Shown here one piece after another: positions 1 through 6,314 of a DNA stretch of 34,716 nucleotides. Under the pieces are notes generated by a model. It was given only the letters and a program-made list of their open reading frames with translations, ran no database searches and was not told where the DNA came from. A program made the position numbers and the translations under genes. This DNA comes from CAYGAW01 sp964347945 (GTDB taxonomy: Bacteria; Chloroflexota; Anaerolineae; UBA7937; B3-Chlor): assembly GCA_964347945.1 (NCBI GenBank), contig CAYGAW010000077.1, positions 1 through 34,716 of the forward strand, in the 5' to 3' direction. Numbering within the stretch: position 1 is the first letter of the stretch; each line of letters opens with the position of its first letter.

Positions 1-146
1 ACCGCGGACGCCTCTTGGCCGGTAGATAGGTGCATGGTACCGTGCACGAGTCCTCTACCAAACAAGTCGTCCACCGTCTGCTCGAAGAAGCGTATGGTGT
101 GCATGGTACGCAGCATGTCTATGCAATCTTCTCGTTGCAGTCCCAC
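1..146 (-). CDS. TPP-dependent dehydrogenase E1 component, alpha subunit (N-terminal part, cut by window start)
   Basis: On the minus strand, reading from a GTG at 146-144, the first 48 residues match the N-terminus of pyruvate/2-oxo acid/acetoin dehydrogenase E1 alpha subunits: a leading helix (LRTMHTIRFFEQTVDDLF) followed by GTMHLSTGQEASA, the position where the family has the G-x-x-H-x-x-x-GQEA signature. E1 alpha binds thiamine diphosphate together with E1 beta and decarboxylates a 2-oxo acid or acetoin before transfer to a lipoyl E2. The start is chosen because GGGGAGGG lies about 7 bases upstream and a stop codon lies close upstream in frame. Everything after about residue 48 is outside the window, so the substrate (pyruvate, branched-chain 2-oxo acid or acetoin) cannot be decided. 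A good promoter sits just upstream. Confidence 0.85.
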   Translation of the reverse strand, partial: MGLQREDCIDMLRTMHTIRFFEQTVDDLFGRGLVHGTMHLSTGQEASA

Positions 147-167
147 TATGCTATCCCTCCCCGTTTG

Positions 168-196
168 ATTCTAGCCCTTAGGACAGCGAAAGTCAA
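168..196 (-). promoter_or_regulatory. Promoter of the E1 alpha gene
   Basis: On the minus strand TTGACT (196-191) and TAGAAT (173-168) are separated by exactly 17 bases. The predicted start near 161 leaves a leader of about 15 nt that just includes the Shine-Dalgarno sequence. A 6-bp inverted repeat (AATGGT/ACCATT, 195-209) overlaps the edge of the -35 box. Confidence 0.7.
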
Positions 197-209
197 TGGT
201 GGTACCATT
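195..209. repeat. Inverted repeat at the -35 box of the E1 alpha promoter
   Basis: Perfect 6-bp arms AATGGT and ACCATT around a 3-base centre. It touches the minus-strand -35 box and lies 7 bases before a plus-strand -35 box at 216-221, so a protein bound here could affect both directions. Whether it is an operator is inference. Confidence 0.35.
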
Positions 210-215
210 AGGCTA

Positions 216-245
216 TTGACAGTAGCGCAGAAGCTATACTAAAAT
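216..245 (+). promoter_or_regulatory. Candidate upstream plus-strand promoter
   Basis: TTGACA (216-221) and TAAAAT (240-245) are separated by 18 bases. Transcription would start near 252, giving a leader of about 300 nt before the PATAN gene at 557. Between 252 and 556 I see a second promoter but no convincing gene. Confidence 0.45.
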
Positions 246-391
246 TTAGTCACGATTAATACCGCTTAGCACTGCCGCGGCCGGCGAGTGCCCTCTCTTC
301 TCGAAGATGAGGACGTTCTGCTGCAGGATTCCGTCGCGAGTCCAATTGGCGTGTTCCCAATGCTTCAGGCTCGGTTCGTTCCTGCAGCCAG

Positions 392-420
392 TTGACTTGG
401 CGCCGAGGCGGGCATATAAT
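392..420 (+). promoter_or_regulatory. Promoter of the PATAN-GTPase-roadblock-V4R cluster
   Basis: TTGACT (392-397), 17 bases, then a perfect TATAAT (415-420). Predicted start near 427, so a leader of about 130 nt precedes the first gene at 557. This is the best promoter in the 147-556 gap, which otherwise holds no gene I can support. Confidence 0.75.
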
Positions 421-556
421 GGATTGCCGTCTGTGGCGAGCGTAGGCAGACTCCGGCTGTGTACTGCAACGGCCCAAAAAGAATGCTGGCAGGGCTCTGT
501 GGAGCTGAAACGGGTGCGACCGACCTGACCTGGACGGCTGGCGGGAGGGGCGCAAG

Positions 557-1372
557 ATGGCCTTGAAAGGGAACCTAAGGGACTTCAACGTCACTCAGCT
601 TTTCAACCTCATCAATCTCGCCCGCAAGACGGGTGCCCTGACCATCCAGGGGAGCGGCAAGAAGGCGGAGGTTTGTTTCAAAGAGGGTAGGCTGGTTTGC
701 GCATCTCTGAACGGGCAGGACACGGGTCTGATTGGCATGCTGGAAAAGGCAGGCAAGATTAGTGAACAGCAGGCGCGCACTATTGAAGCCCGATCGCAGA
801 CCAACGCCGACAAAGAACTAGGGTTGCTGCTCATAAATGCTGGCTATGTGACACAGGATGACATCGTGGACAGCGTTCGCTCCCATACCTTGGACGTGGT
901 CTACCTCCTGTTCACTTGGACCGATGGCTCATTTCACTTCGAGCCGAACAAGCTCCCTGCGCAGGGAGCGATAACCGTTCCCATCAATCTAGAGAACATC
1001 ATAATGGAGGGCAGCCGGCGGGTCAAGGAATATGAGATGCTGCGCGATGAGCTCCCTGATCTCGATATGGCCCTGAAGTTCACGCAGCGCCCGGCCGCTC
1101 GCCTACAAGATATCAGTCTGACGGTTGAGGAGTGGCGTGTGATCTCATTCATCAATCCACGCAACAGCATCAGGCAGATAGCGAAAGCCAACTCGATGAG
1201 CGACTTCAAAATCCGCAGGATCGTATATGGCCTGCTATCGGCTAGCCTTGTCGAGTTGGTGATGCCAGAGAGAGCAGTGAGAGTCCCTGCCGTCTCCAAG
1301 GCGGCGACCGCGCCACCACCGGTGAAACGTAGCTTGATTCTTCGACTCATAGACAGGGTAAAGAGAATGTAG
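557..1372 (+). CDS. PATAN (DUF4388) domain signalling protein
   Basis: A 271-residue cytoplasmic protein. Residues 1-50 (MALKGNLRDFNVTQLFNLIN, then TGALTI and FKEGRLVCAS) have the typical start of the PATAN/DUF4388 fold, and about 85-150 continue it (GYVTQDDI, WTDGSFHFEP). Residues about 190-236 (EEWRVISFINPRNSIRQIAK) resemble a winged-helix-like module often found after DUF4388. PATAN proteins are thought to be protein-interaction modules in prokaryotic signalling, often found with response regulators or MglA/MglB-type GTPases. There is no signal peptide or membrane segment. The start ATG follows GGGAGGGG. It is first in a cluster with a GTPase, a roadblock protein and a V4R protein, which points to a role as effector or adaptor. 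No enzymatic motif is visible. Confidence 0.85.
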   Translation: MALKGNLRDFNVTQLFNLINLARKTGALTIQGSGKKAEVCFKEGRLVCASLNGQDTGLIGMLEKAGKISEQQARTIEARSQTNADKELGLLLINAGYVTQDDIVDSVRSHTLDVVYLLFTWTDGSFHFEPNKLPAQGAITVPINLENIIMEGSRRVKEYEMLRDELPDLDMALKFTQRPAARLQDISLTVEEWRVISFINPRNSIRQIAKANSMSDFKIRRIVYGLLSASLVELVMPERAVRVPAVSKAATAPPPVKRSLILRLIDRVKRM

Positions 1373-1427
1373 GTTGATATCTCAAAGACCTACGCAGTCG
1401 TGCATCTTGTAGGGTCAACGTGTCTGC

Positions 1428-1970
1428 ATGGAAACCGTAAAGGTGGTCGTTACCGGGCCTTTCAATGCCGGGAAGACCGAATTCATCAGCAGTATCAGTG
1501 AGATTGAGGTTGTTTCGACTGAGCGCAGAATAACGGATGGCTCGCGAGTAGTGAAGGAGCAGACCACAGTGGCGATGGATTTCGGTCGCATAACTGTGGA
1601 CGAGGACTTGGTACTCCACCTGTTCGGCACCCCCGGTCAAAAGAGATTCGACTTCATGTGGGAGATTCTCTCTGAAGGTATGCTCGGCTTTGTGGTACTA
1701 GTGGATAGTGCACGGCCGGAGACTTTCAGAGAGGCCAAGATGATAATGGATCGCTTTTACCGGTATTCCCCCTCGCCTCACGTCATAGCCGCCAACAAGC
1801 AGGATCACAAGGATGCTTGGCCCCCAGAGGATCTTCGCATTGCCCTGAGAGCCCCCGCGAACACAAAAGTGCTGTCTTGCGTGGCTACGAACCGCGAAAG
1901 CGTCAAGAATGTGCTCCTGGAACTGCTCTACTCGATCTTGGGTTCGATAGATGAGGGGCGGTTCTCATAG
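1428..1970 (+). CDS. MglA-like small Ras-family GTPase
   Basis: A 180-residue single-domain GTPase. The P-loop GPFNAGKT is at residues 10-17, a switch I-like TT at 46-47, the G3 region FGTPGQ at 66-71 (the GTPGQ form common in bacterial MglA-type proteins, in place of the Ras DTAGQ), NKQD at 123-126 for guanine specificity, and a CVAT segment at 151-154 in the G5 position. Such GTPases are switched by roadblock-type partners and in Myxococcus MglA controls polarity. Here the roadblock gene lies 115 bp downstream and a PATAN gene 55 bp upstream, which supports one functional module. The ATG is preceded only by a weak AGGG element. A 7-bp inverted repeat with a 14-base loop (1970-1997) follows the gene and is a weak hairpin at best. 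Confidence 0.9.
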   Translation: METVKVVVTGPFNAGKTEFISSISEIEVVSTERRITDGSRVVKEQTTVAMDFGRITVDEDLVLHLFGTPGQKRFDFMWEILSEGMLGFVVLVDSARPETFREAKMIMDRFYRYSPSPHVIAANKQDHKDAWPPEDLRIALRAPANTKVLSCVATNRESVKNVLLELLYSILGSIDEGRFS

Positions 1971-2085
1971 CAGGCTCGCACATAGTTTCAAGCCTGCGAT
2001 GTGTATCCAGAGACCACGGCGGACGACGATACGGCCCCCCAGACTTCTGAGTGAACGGCTCAGGACTGCCTAAGGAGGAAGACTC

Positions 2086-2457
2086 ATGGCCAAACCGAGG
2101 ACGGTACAGATGGTGGAGCGCTTGAGAGATCTTCAAGTGAGCACTCCCGACATCGAAGCCTCGGCGGTGGTTAGCCTGGACGGGTTGATCATGGCGTCCT
2201 CCCTGCCGGCAGGAGTGGAGGAGGACCGGGTCTCCGCCATGTCAGCTGCTATGCTCTCTCTGGGGGAGCGCATAGCGGGCGAGTTGGGACGGGGCATATT
2301 GGAACAAGTGTATATCAGAGGAGAGAACGGTTACGTCATCCTCAGAGCGGTCGGTGAGGAGGCCGTTCTCACGGTACTCGCCCGCAGCACAGCGAGGCTG
2401 GGCTTGCTATTGCTCGATATGAAGCGGGCGGCAGAAGACCTGGCTGAGATCGTATGA
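2086..2457 (+). CDS. Roadblock/LC7 domain protein (MglB-like GTPase partner)
   Basis: A 123-residue protein that is essentially one roadblock/LC7 domain: an opening helix, then EASAVVSLDGLIMASSLPAG, the helix DRVSAMSAAMLSLGERIAGEL, the strand pair EQVYIRGENGYVILRAVGEEAVLTVLA, and a final helix. In MglB this fold dimerises and acts as the GTPase-activating partner of MglA. The gene follows the GTPase and has a strong Shine-Dalgarno (AAGGAGGAAG) about 5-6 bases before the ATG. The stop lies shortly before the V4R gene, whose reading frame overlaps the end of this gene. The family is clear; GAP activity on the neighbouring GTPase is inferred from position. Confidence 0.9.
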   Translation: MAKPRTVQMVERLRDLQVSTPDIEASAVVSLDGLIMASSLPAGVEEDRVSAMSAAMLSLGERIAGELGRGILEQVYIRGENGYVILRAVGEEAVLTVLARSTARLGLLLLDMKRAAEDLAEIV

Positions 2458-2500
2458 CAGGCATCTGATTCGCCAGCCGCATTGGGAGTGGAGGTGGGAC

Positions 2501-3184
2501 CTGGAAGCATCTGAAGCCGCTGAGAGGTACTATTCCAACAAATTAGCGCGCACCTATCTGGTGGCCATCGAGGATGTGATGGGCAGCAACGGAGTTGCTG
2601 CGGTTCTCCGACTGGCCAAATTGGGACATTTGATCGGCAACTATCCTGCGGATAACCTTGAGCGCGAATTCAGTTTCCAGGACTTTTCAGCCATCAATCA
2701 AGCCATTGAGGAGATGTATGGAGCTCAGGGTGCCAAAGGGCTGTGCTTCCGAGCAGGCGGAGTGACCGTGAAGTATGCCATTGCGGATGGAGTCCTCTTT
2801 GCGGATCTGCGGGACCCGGCTTTTGAACTGCTGCCGCCGGGAGCCAAGGTCAAGGTCGGGCTGAACGTGCTGACCACGACATTCGGTGAGTTGAGCGACC
2901 AGGTAGCCCGCGCTCAGGAGGATGGAGACAACCTCATCTTCGCCGTGGAGCAGTGCCCTGAATGTTGGGGCAGAGCGTCGGAGTCGCCCATTTGCCACGG
3001 AACCGGCGGTATGTTGCACGAGGCCCTGCACTGGCTTAGTGACAGTCGACGATTCACTGCGGATGAGATCGCGTGTATCGCGAGGGGTGATGAATCGTGC
3101 ACATTTGCGATTGTCACGCGCGCCGAGGAAGAATCAGAGGGCCAAGGCCTGACTGGCCCGGCAGAGGATTCTGCTGGCGATTGA
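2501..3184 (+). CDS. V4R-domain (4-vinyl reductase-type) ligand-binding protein, probable CTG start
   Basis: Soluble V4R protein. The C-terminal part has the metal site seen in V4R sensors such as PoxR/MopR: Cys in ICHGT, then E-x2-C-x7-C in EIACIARGDESC (C165, E189, C192 and C200 counted from the CTG; 20 lower from GTG). CPECWGR adds two further Cys. A GTG at 2561 is the first conventional start, but coding continues upstream in frame (YYSNKLARTYLVAIEDVMG, typical of V4R N-termini). The only start-like codon with a Shine-Dalgarno is CTG at 2501, with GGAGGT 5 bases upstream. V4R domains bind small hydrophobic ligands and act as sensor inputs, so this may feed the GTPase/roadblock pair. The exact start is uncertain. 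Confidence 0.75.
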   Translation: MEASEAAERYYSNKLARTYLVAIEDVMGSNGVAAVLRLAKLGHLIGNYPADNLEREFSFQDFSAINQAIEEMYGAQGAKGLCFRAGGVTVKYAIADGVLFADLRDPAFELLPPGAKVKVGLNVLTTTFGELSDQVARAQEDGDNLIFAVEQCPECWGRASESPICHGTGGMLHEALHWLSDSRRFTADEIACIARGDESCTFAIVTRAEEESEGQGLTGPAEDSAGD

Positions 3185-3223
3185 CACGACTGCGTCGCGG
3201 AGAATCCGCCAGCTACTGCAACC

Positions 3224-3252
3224 TTGGCAGGTGAGTTAATCTGCCTTATAAT
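3224..3252 (+). promoter_or_regulatory. Promoter of the thiamine operon
   Basis: TTGGCA (3224-3229), 17 bases, perfect TATAAT (3247-3252). The start would fall near 3259, about 15-20 nt before the TPP riboswitch, as expected for a riboswitch-controlled leader. Confidence 0.8.
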
Positions 3253-3273
3253 ATAGTTGAAAACTGAATAGAA

Positions 3274-3372
3274 GCATCCAGGGGAGCTTGGAGAGCCAAG
3301 CTGAGAGGGGGGCCCGCAATGCCCTCGACCCCATGAACCTGACCCGGGTAATGCCAGCGTAGGGACGGTTGC
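3274..3372 (+). promoter_or_regulatory. TPP (thi-box) riboswitch
   Basis: All diagnostic parts of the thi-box are present in order: the P2 strand GGGG (3281-3284), a P3 hairpin CTTGG/CCAAG, the conserved GCTGAGAGG (3300-3308), a variable GC-rich insertion, the second P2 strand CCCC (3329-3332), then TGAACCTGACCCGGGTAATG (3334-3353) and CCAGCGTAGGGA (3354-3365). The aptamer binds thiamine diphosphate and switches off the downstream genes. Outer boundaries are approximate because P1 pairing is imperfect by eye. A GC-rich hairpin at 3388-3414 lies between the aptamer and the first gene and is the likely expression platform. Confidence 0.96.
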
Positions 3373-3387
3373 TTGCCATGTGACATG

Positions 3388-3420
3388 AACCGCTGCCTTG
3401 CCTGGGTAGCGGTTTCTCGT
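3388..3420 (+). terminator. Candidate riboswitch expression platform (intrinsic terminator-like hairpin)
   Basis: AACCGCTGCC (3388-3397) pairs with GGTAGCGGTT (3405-3414) through one G-U pair, giving a 10-bp stem and a 7-nt loop, followed by the mixed tract TTTCTCGTT. The tract is an imperfect U-run, so termination is likely but not certain. The hairpin ends only 7 bases before the GGAGGAAG Shine-Dalgarno (3422-3429) of the first gene, so control of translation is the alternative. Confidence 0.65.
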
Positions 3421-3430
3421 TGGAGGAAGA

Positions 3431-4117
3431 ATGCGTGCTGTGATCGTGGCCAATGGACCTATGCCGGAGCCGCCCTTTCGACGGTTCGAGATCAGAGAGG
3501 GCGACGTGGTGATCTGTGTCGACGGGGGCGCAAGTAACGCCCTCGCATTGGGGCTCAAACCAGATGTCGTCATAGGCGACATGGACTCCATAGGCACTGA
3601 GTTGCGCGGACATCTGCAGCAGGAAGGCTCCCGTCTGGTTGAGTATCCTTCGCGCAAGGACGAGACGGACTCCGAGCTCGCTGTTCGGTATGCCTTGGAG
3701 CAAGGCGCCACGGAGATCATCCTCTTGGCCGCCCTCGGCGGGCGAATAGATCACACCTTGGCGAACGTCATGGTGCTGACCATACCAGAACTGGAGACCG
3801 TGGATGCCAGACTGATCGATGGGAATCAAGAGGTTCGCTTGGTCCGTGACAGGGTCCTGATTGTGGGTCGGCCCGGCGAGACGGTCTCGCTGTTGCCGAT
3901 GTCTGGAGACGTTGGCGGCATCCACACTGAGGGACTCGAGTACCCTCTCCACGGCGGCACACTGAAGTTCGGCGCCGCCCGAGGGGTCAGCAATGTGCTT
4001 ACAGCAGCCCAGGCCTCGGTGCAGGTGGAGAGAGGTCTGCTGCTCTTGGTGCATCATCATCGAGATCTGCCATCTGACTATTCTGAAGTGGACCTTCAAG
4101 GAGGGAGCGGTGAGTGA
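3431..4117 (+). CDS. thiN: Thiamine pyrophosphokinase
   Basis: A 228-residue thiamine pyrophosphokinase, which transfers diphosphate from ATP to thiamine to make TPP. The family motifs are intact: CVDGGAS at residues 29-35, KPDVVIGDMDS at 43-53, RKDETDSELA at 75-84 and GGRIDH at 103-108. The C-terminal half is the beta-sandwich thiamine-binding domain. The ATG has a strong Shine-Dalgarno (GGAGGAAG) right after the riboswitch hairpin, so it is the first gene under TPP control. The next gene starts at a GTG overlapping its end by 8 bases. The C-terminal 25 or so residues are hydrophilic and not clearly part of the fold. Its presence with an importer suggests that imported thiamine or a precursor is made into the cofactor. 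Confidence 0.95.
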   Translation: MRAVIVANGPMPEPPFRRFEIREGDVVICVDGGASNALALGLKPDVVIGDMDSIGTELRGHLQQEGSRLVEYPSRKDETDSELAVRYALEQGATEIILLAALGGRIDHTLANVMVLTIPELETVDARLIDGNQEVRLVRDRVLIVGRPGETVSLLPMSGDVGGIHTEGLEYPLHGGTLKFGAARGVSNVLTAAQASVQVERGLLLLVHHHRDLPSDYSEVDLQGGSGE

Positions 4118-4391
4118 CATAACCGTAAGCTTTGAGGTGATTCCGATCTGTGAGGAGCCCTATCCTGTGGTAGACAAGGCGATTGAAGTCGTGCAGCGAT
4201 CAGGGGTGACGTATGAGGTGGGCCCTCATGAGACGACGATGGAAGGTGAACTGGATCAACTGCTGGAGATCGTCAAGGCGGGACACCGCGCCTGCTTCGG
4301 AGCTGGGGCTCGGCGGGTAATCACGTTCGTCAAGATCGTGGATGCGGTGGGGGGTACAACCATCGCGGAGAAAGTGGCCAAGTACCGGTAG
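4110..4391 (+). CDS. MTH1187-family thiamine-binding protein (YkoF/DUF77 superfamily)
   Basis: A 93-residue ferredoxin-like fold protein of the MTH1187/DUF77 family. The typical pattern is clear: a first strand ITVSFEVIPI, a helix VVDKAIEVVQRSGV, then TYEVGPHETTMEGELDQLLEIVKAGH with the conserved GPxxTTxEG segment, and a final FVKIVD strand. Members and the related YkoF bind thiamine or its pyrimidine moiety and often sit beside thiamine importers. An earlier in-frame ATG at 3993 lies deep in thiN; the GTG at 4110 is chosen because AAGGAGGG sits about 5 bases before it and the protein then has the usual family length. It overlaps thiN by 8 bases and is followed 2 bases later by the permease, so translation is probably coupled. 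Its exact role in the operon is unknown. Confidence 0.85.
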   Translation: MSDITVSFEVIPICEEPYPVVDKAIEVVQRSGVTYEVGPHETTMEGELDQLLEIVKAGHRACFGAGARRVITFVKIVDAVGGTTIAEKVAKYR

Positions 4392-4393
4392 TC

Positions 4394-5260
4394 ATGAAGA
4401 CTGAACAAGAGGACGCGACATCCCGCGGATCCAGCAATCCCTCTGCCGTCACTCCGGTCGAGGCTCCTTTCAGCATTCGTGCGCAGCGGCTGCTGCGGCA
4501 GTACGCCCCACCTCTGATGCTGATGCTCCTCCTGTTCGTGGTTTGGCAGGTGGGCACCTGGGTGACGCGAGTCCCCAAGTGGTTGCTGCCTTCCCCATTA
4601 CAGATCATCCAGGCTGGCGTTGAGGCCTCGGACCTATTGGGTCCGCACGTCTGGCAGACCCTGAAGGAGACCTGGTTGGGCCTGGCTCTCGCCCTGGTGG
4701 TTGGGCTGGGGCTCGCCCTGGTGATAGATCTTTCGGCTGTCCTGCGGCGTACCATCTATCCACTGCTAGTTGCTTCCCAGACGGTGCCCATTCTGGCTCT
4801 CGCCCCTCTTCTCATCATCTGGTTTGGCTACGGCATTTTGCCCAAGGTCATAGTGGTGGGTCTGGTTTGCTTCTTCCCCATCGTGGTCAGCACGGCCGAT
4901 GGTCTACGGGTCGCAGACCCTGATCTGATCGCTTTGCTGCGGTCCATGGGGGCTAACAGGCGGCAGATCTTCTGGAAGGTGCGGCTGCCTGGGGCACTAC
5001 CCTCCTTCTTCTCTGGCCTCAAGATCGCCATCACGTACAGCGTCGTCGGCGCCGTCATCGGTGAGTGGGTGGGTGCCAGCCGCGGCTTGGGCATCTTCAT
5101 GATTCGCTCTTCTAAGAACTTCTTGACGGACCGGGTCTTCGCCGCCATCGCGGTCACCTCGCTGCTCAGCATCATGATGTTCGTAGCGGTTGTGGTGCTG
5201 GAACATACCTTGCTTCCGTGGTACCACGCTCATCGGGAGGAGGTTTGGGAGGAGACTTGA
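4394..5260 (+). CDS. ABC transporter permease, ThiX/SsuC type (thiamine precursor import)
   Basis: A 288-residue inner-membrane permease. After a hydrophilic N-terminus of about 35 residues there are about six hydrophobic segments (LMLMLLLFVVWQVGTWV; LGLALALVVGLGLALVI; LLVASQTVPILALAPLLIIW; VIVVGLVCFFPIVVST; a segment near ITYSVVGAVIGEWVG; VTSLLSIMMFVAVVVL). The ATPase-coupling loop is LLRSMGANRRQIFWKVRLPG, the EAA-like motif of BPD_transp_1 permeases with A-N in place of the first residues. It belongs to the taurine/nitrate/HMP-type group and its position behind a TPP riboswitch fits ThiX. The start ATG is 2 bases after the preceding stop. The substrate (HMP, formylaminopyrimidine or thiamine) is inferred from context. 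Confidence 0.9.
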   Translation: MKTEQEDATSRGSSNPSAVTPVEAPFSIRAQRLLRQYAPPLMLMLLLFVVWQVGTWVTRVPKWLLPSPLQIIQAGVEASDLLGPHVWQTLKETWLGLALALVVGLGLALVIDLSAVLRRTIYPLLVASQTVPILALAPLLIIWFGYGILPKVIVVGLVCFFPIVVSTADGLRVADPDLIALLRSMGANRRQIFWKVRLPGALPSFFSGLKIAITYSVVGAVIGEWVGASRGLGIFMIRSSKNFLTDRVFAAIAVTSLLSIMMFVAVVVLEHTLLPWYHAHREEVWEET

Positions 5261-5318
5261 GTTGTTGGCACTGCGCCGATGGATTCTCCAACACAGCATG
5301 AAGGAAGGAGGAATAGAG

Positions 5319-6314
5319 ATGTCTAGATGGAATCTTGGAAAGATGGCGTGGTTGTTCGTGTTGCTGTTGATGGCTGTCAGCTGTCAGGCGGCTCAGCCGA
5401 CGGCCACAGCGCCGCCCACGCCGGTTGTGGCGATGTTGGATTGGTTTCCCAACACCAATCACACTGGTCTGTATGTGGCGCTAGACAAGGGTTGGTACGC
5501 CGAGGAGGGGTTGTCGGTGGAGATTGTAGAGCCAGCGGAGGGAAGCACGCTGGTCCAGGTGGTGGCAGCGGGGCAGGCCGATTTCGGCATCAGCTACCAG
5601 GAGGAAGTCTCCCACGCTCGGGCGGAAGACATACCCATCGTTTCCATCGCGGCTATCATTCAACACAACACGTCGGGCTTTGCAAGTCCAGCAGACAGAG
5701 GGATCACGCGTCCCAAGGACTTCGAAGGCACGAGATACGGCAGCTGGGGTTCGCCCATCGAGCGAGCTGTTTTGGATGTCTTGATGGCCTGCGACGATGG
5801 CGATGTGAATGAGGTGGAGTTCATCGACATCGGCTGGGCCGACTACTTCACGGTGGTGGAACGTGACGTGGACTTCGCCTGGATATTCTACGGATGGACC
5901 GGCATAGAGGCGGAGTTGCGGGACATGGACCTGGACGTCGTGATGCTGAGCGACTGGGCTGATTGTGTCCCGGACTACTACACGCCGGTGATGATTACCA
6001 GTGAGCAGAACATTGCGGAGAAACCGGAATTGGTCCGCAGCTTCATGGTTGCCACCCTCCGGGGATACGAATTGGCCATCGAGAATCCAGCGGCGGCGGC
6101 CGACATCCTCTTGAAGTACGCTCCAGAGAGCAACCCTGATCTGGTGCGCGCCAGTCAGCAGTGGCTCAGCCCTCAGTACCAAGCGGACGCTGAGAGGTGG
6201 GGGGAACAGAAACTGGAGATATGGCAGGGCTACGCAGACTGGATGGCCGATCGCGAGTTGTTGCCTCGCCACATCGACGCGGAGAAGGCTTTCACCAATG
6301 AGTTCCTACCCTAG
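5319..6314 (+). CDS. ABC transporter substrate-binding lipoprotein, ThiY/NMT1-THI5 type
   Basis: A 331-residue NMT1/THI5-like periplasmic-type binding protein. The N-terminus is a lipoprotein signal: basic SRWNLGK, a hydrophobic stretch, and the lipobox MAVSC, so the mature protein should be anchored by the Cys at about residue 21. The first mature strands (AMLDWFPNTNHTGLYVALDKGWYAEEGL) carry the WxPNTxHxGxY signature of HMP-pyrimidine binding proteins. Two earlier in-frame ATGs exist (5190, 5298); 5319 is chosen because AAGGAAGGAGG lies just before it and after the others, and it gives a proper signal peptide. The end overlaps the ATPase gene by 17 bases. Ligand specificity is inferred from family and riboswitch. 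Confidence 0.92.
   Translation: MSRWNLGKMAWLFVLLLMAVSCQAAQPTATAPPTPVVAMLDWFPNTNHTGLYVALDKGWYAEEGLSVEIVEPAEGSTLVQVVAAGQADFGISYQEEVSHARAEDIPIVSIAAIIQHNTSGFASPADRGITRPKDFEGTRYGSWGSPIERAVLDVLMACDDGDVNEVEFIDIGWADYFTVVERDVDFAWIFYGWTGIEAELRDMDLDVVMLSDWADCVPDYYTPVMITSEQNIAEKPELVRSFMVATLRGYELAIENPAAAADILLKYAPESNPDLVRASQQWLSPQYQADAERWGEQKLEIWQGYADWMADRELLPRHIDAEKAFTNEFLP

Noticed and set aside
30..109. Repeated 11-mer GTGCATGGTAC (30-40 and 99-109) and a near-palindrome at 30-47
   Set aside because: Both copies lie in the E1 alpha reading frame on the minus strand and encode similar Thr-Met-His triplets; chance within coding sequence is the simpler explanation.
216..240. TTGACA ... TATACT as a promoter
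   Set aside because: The spacing is only 13 bases; TAAAAT at 240-245 with 18 bases is the workable -10.
30..242. Plus-strand open frame of 70 codons
   Set aside because: It is antisense to the E1 alpha N-terminus and its promoter, has no ribosome site and no protein-like character.
3360..3388. Short inverted repeat CATGT/ACATG between the TPP aptamer and the hairpin
   Set aside because: Only one base separates the arms, so it cannot form an RNA hairpin as such.
2914..4120. Long minus-strand open frames opposite the V4R and thiN genes
   Set aside because: They run through the riboswitch and the well-defined plus-strand genes and have no family signature; shadows of coding sequence.
5481..6272. 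263-codon minus-strand open frame opposite the ThiY-like gene
   Set aside because: The plus-strand gene has clear motifs and a lipobox; the antisense frame has none.
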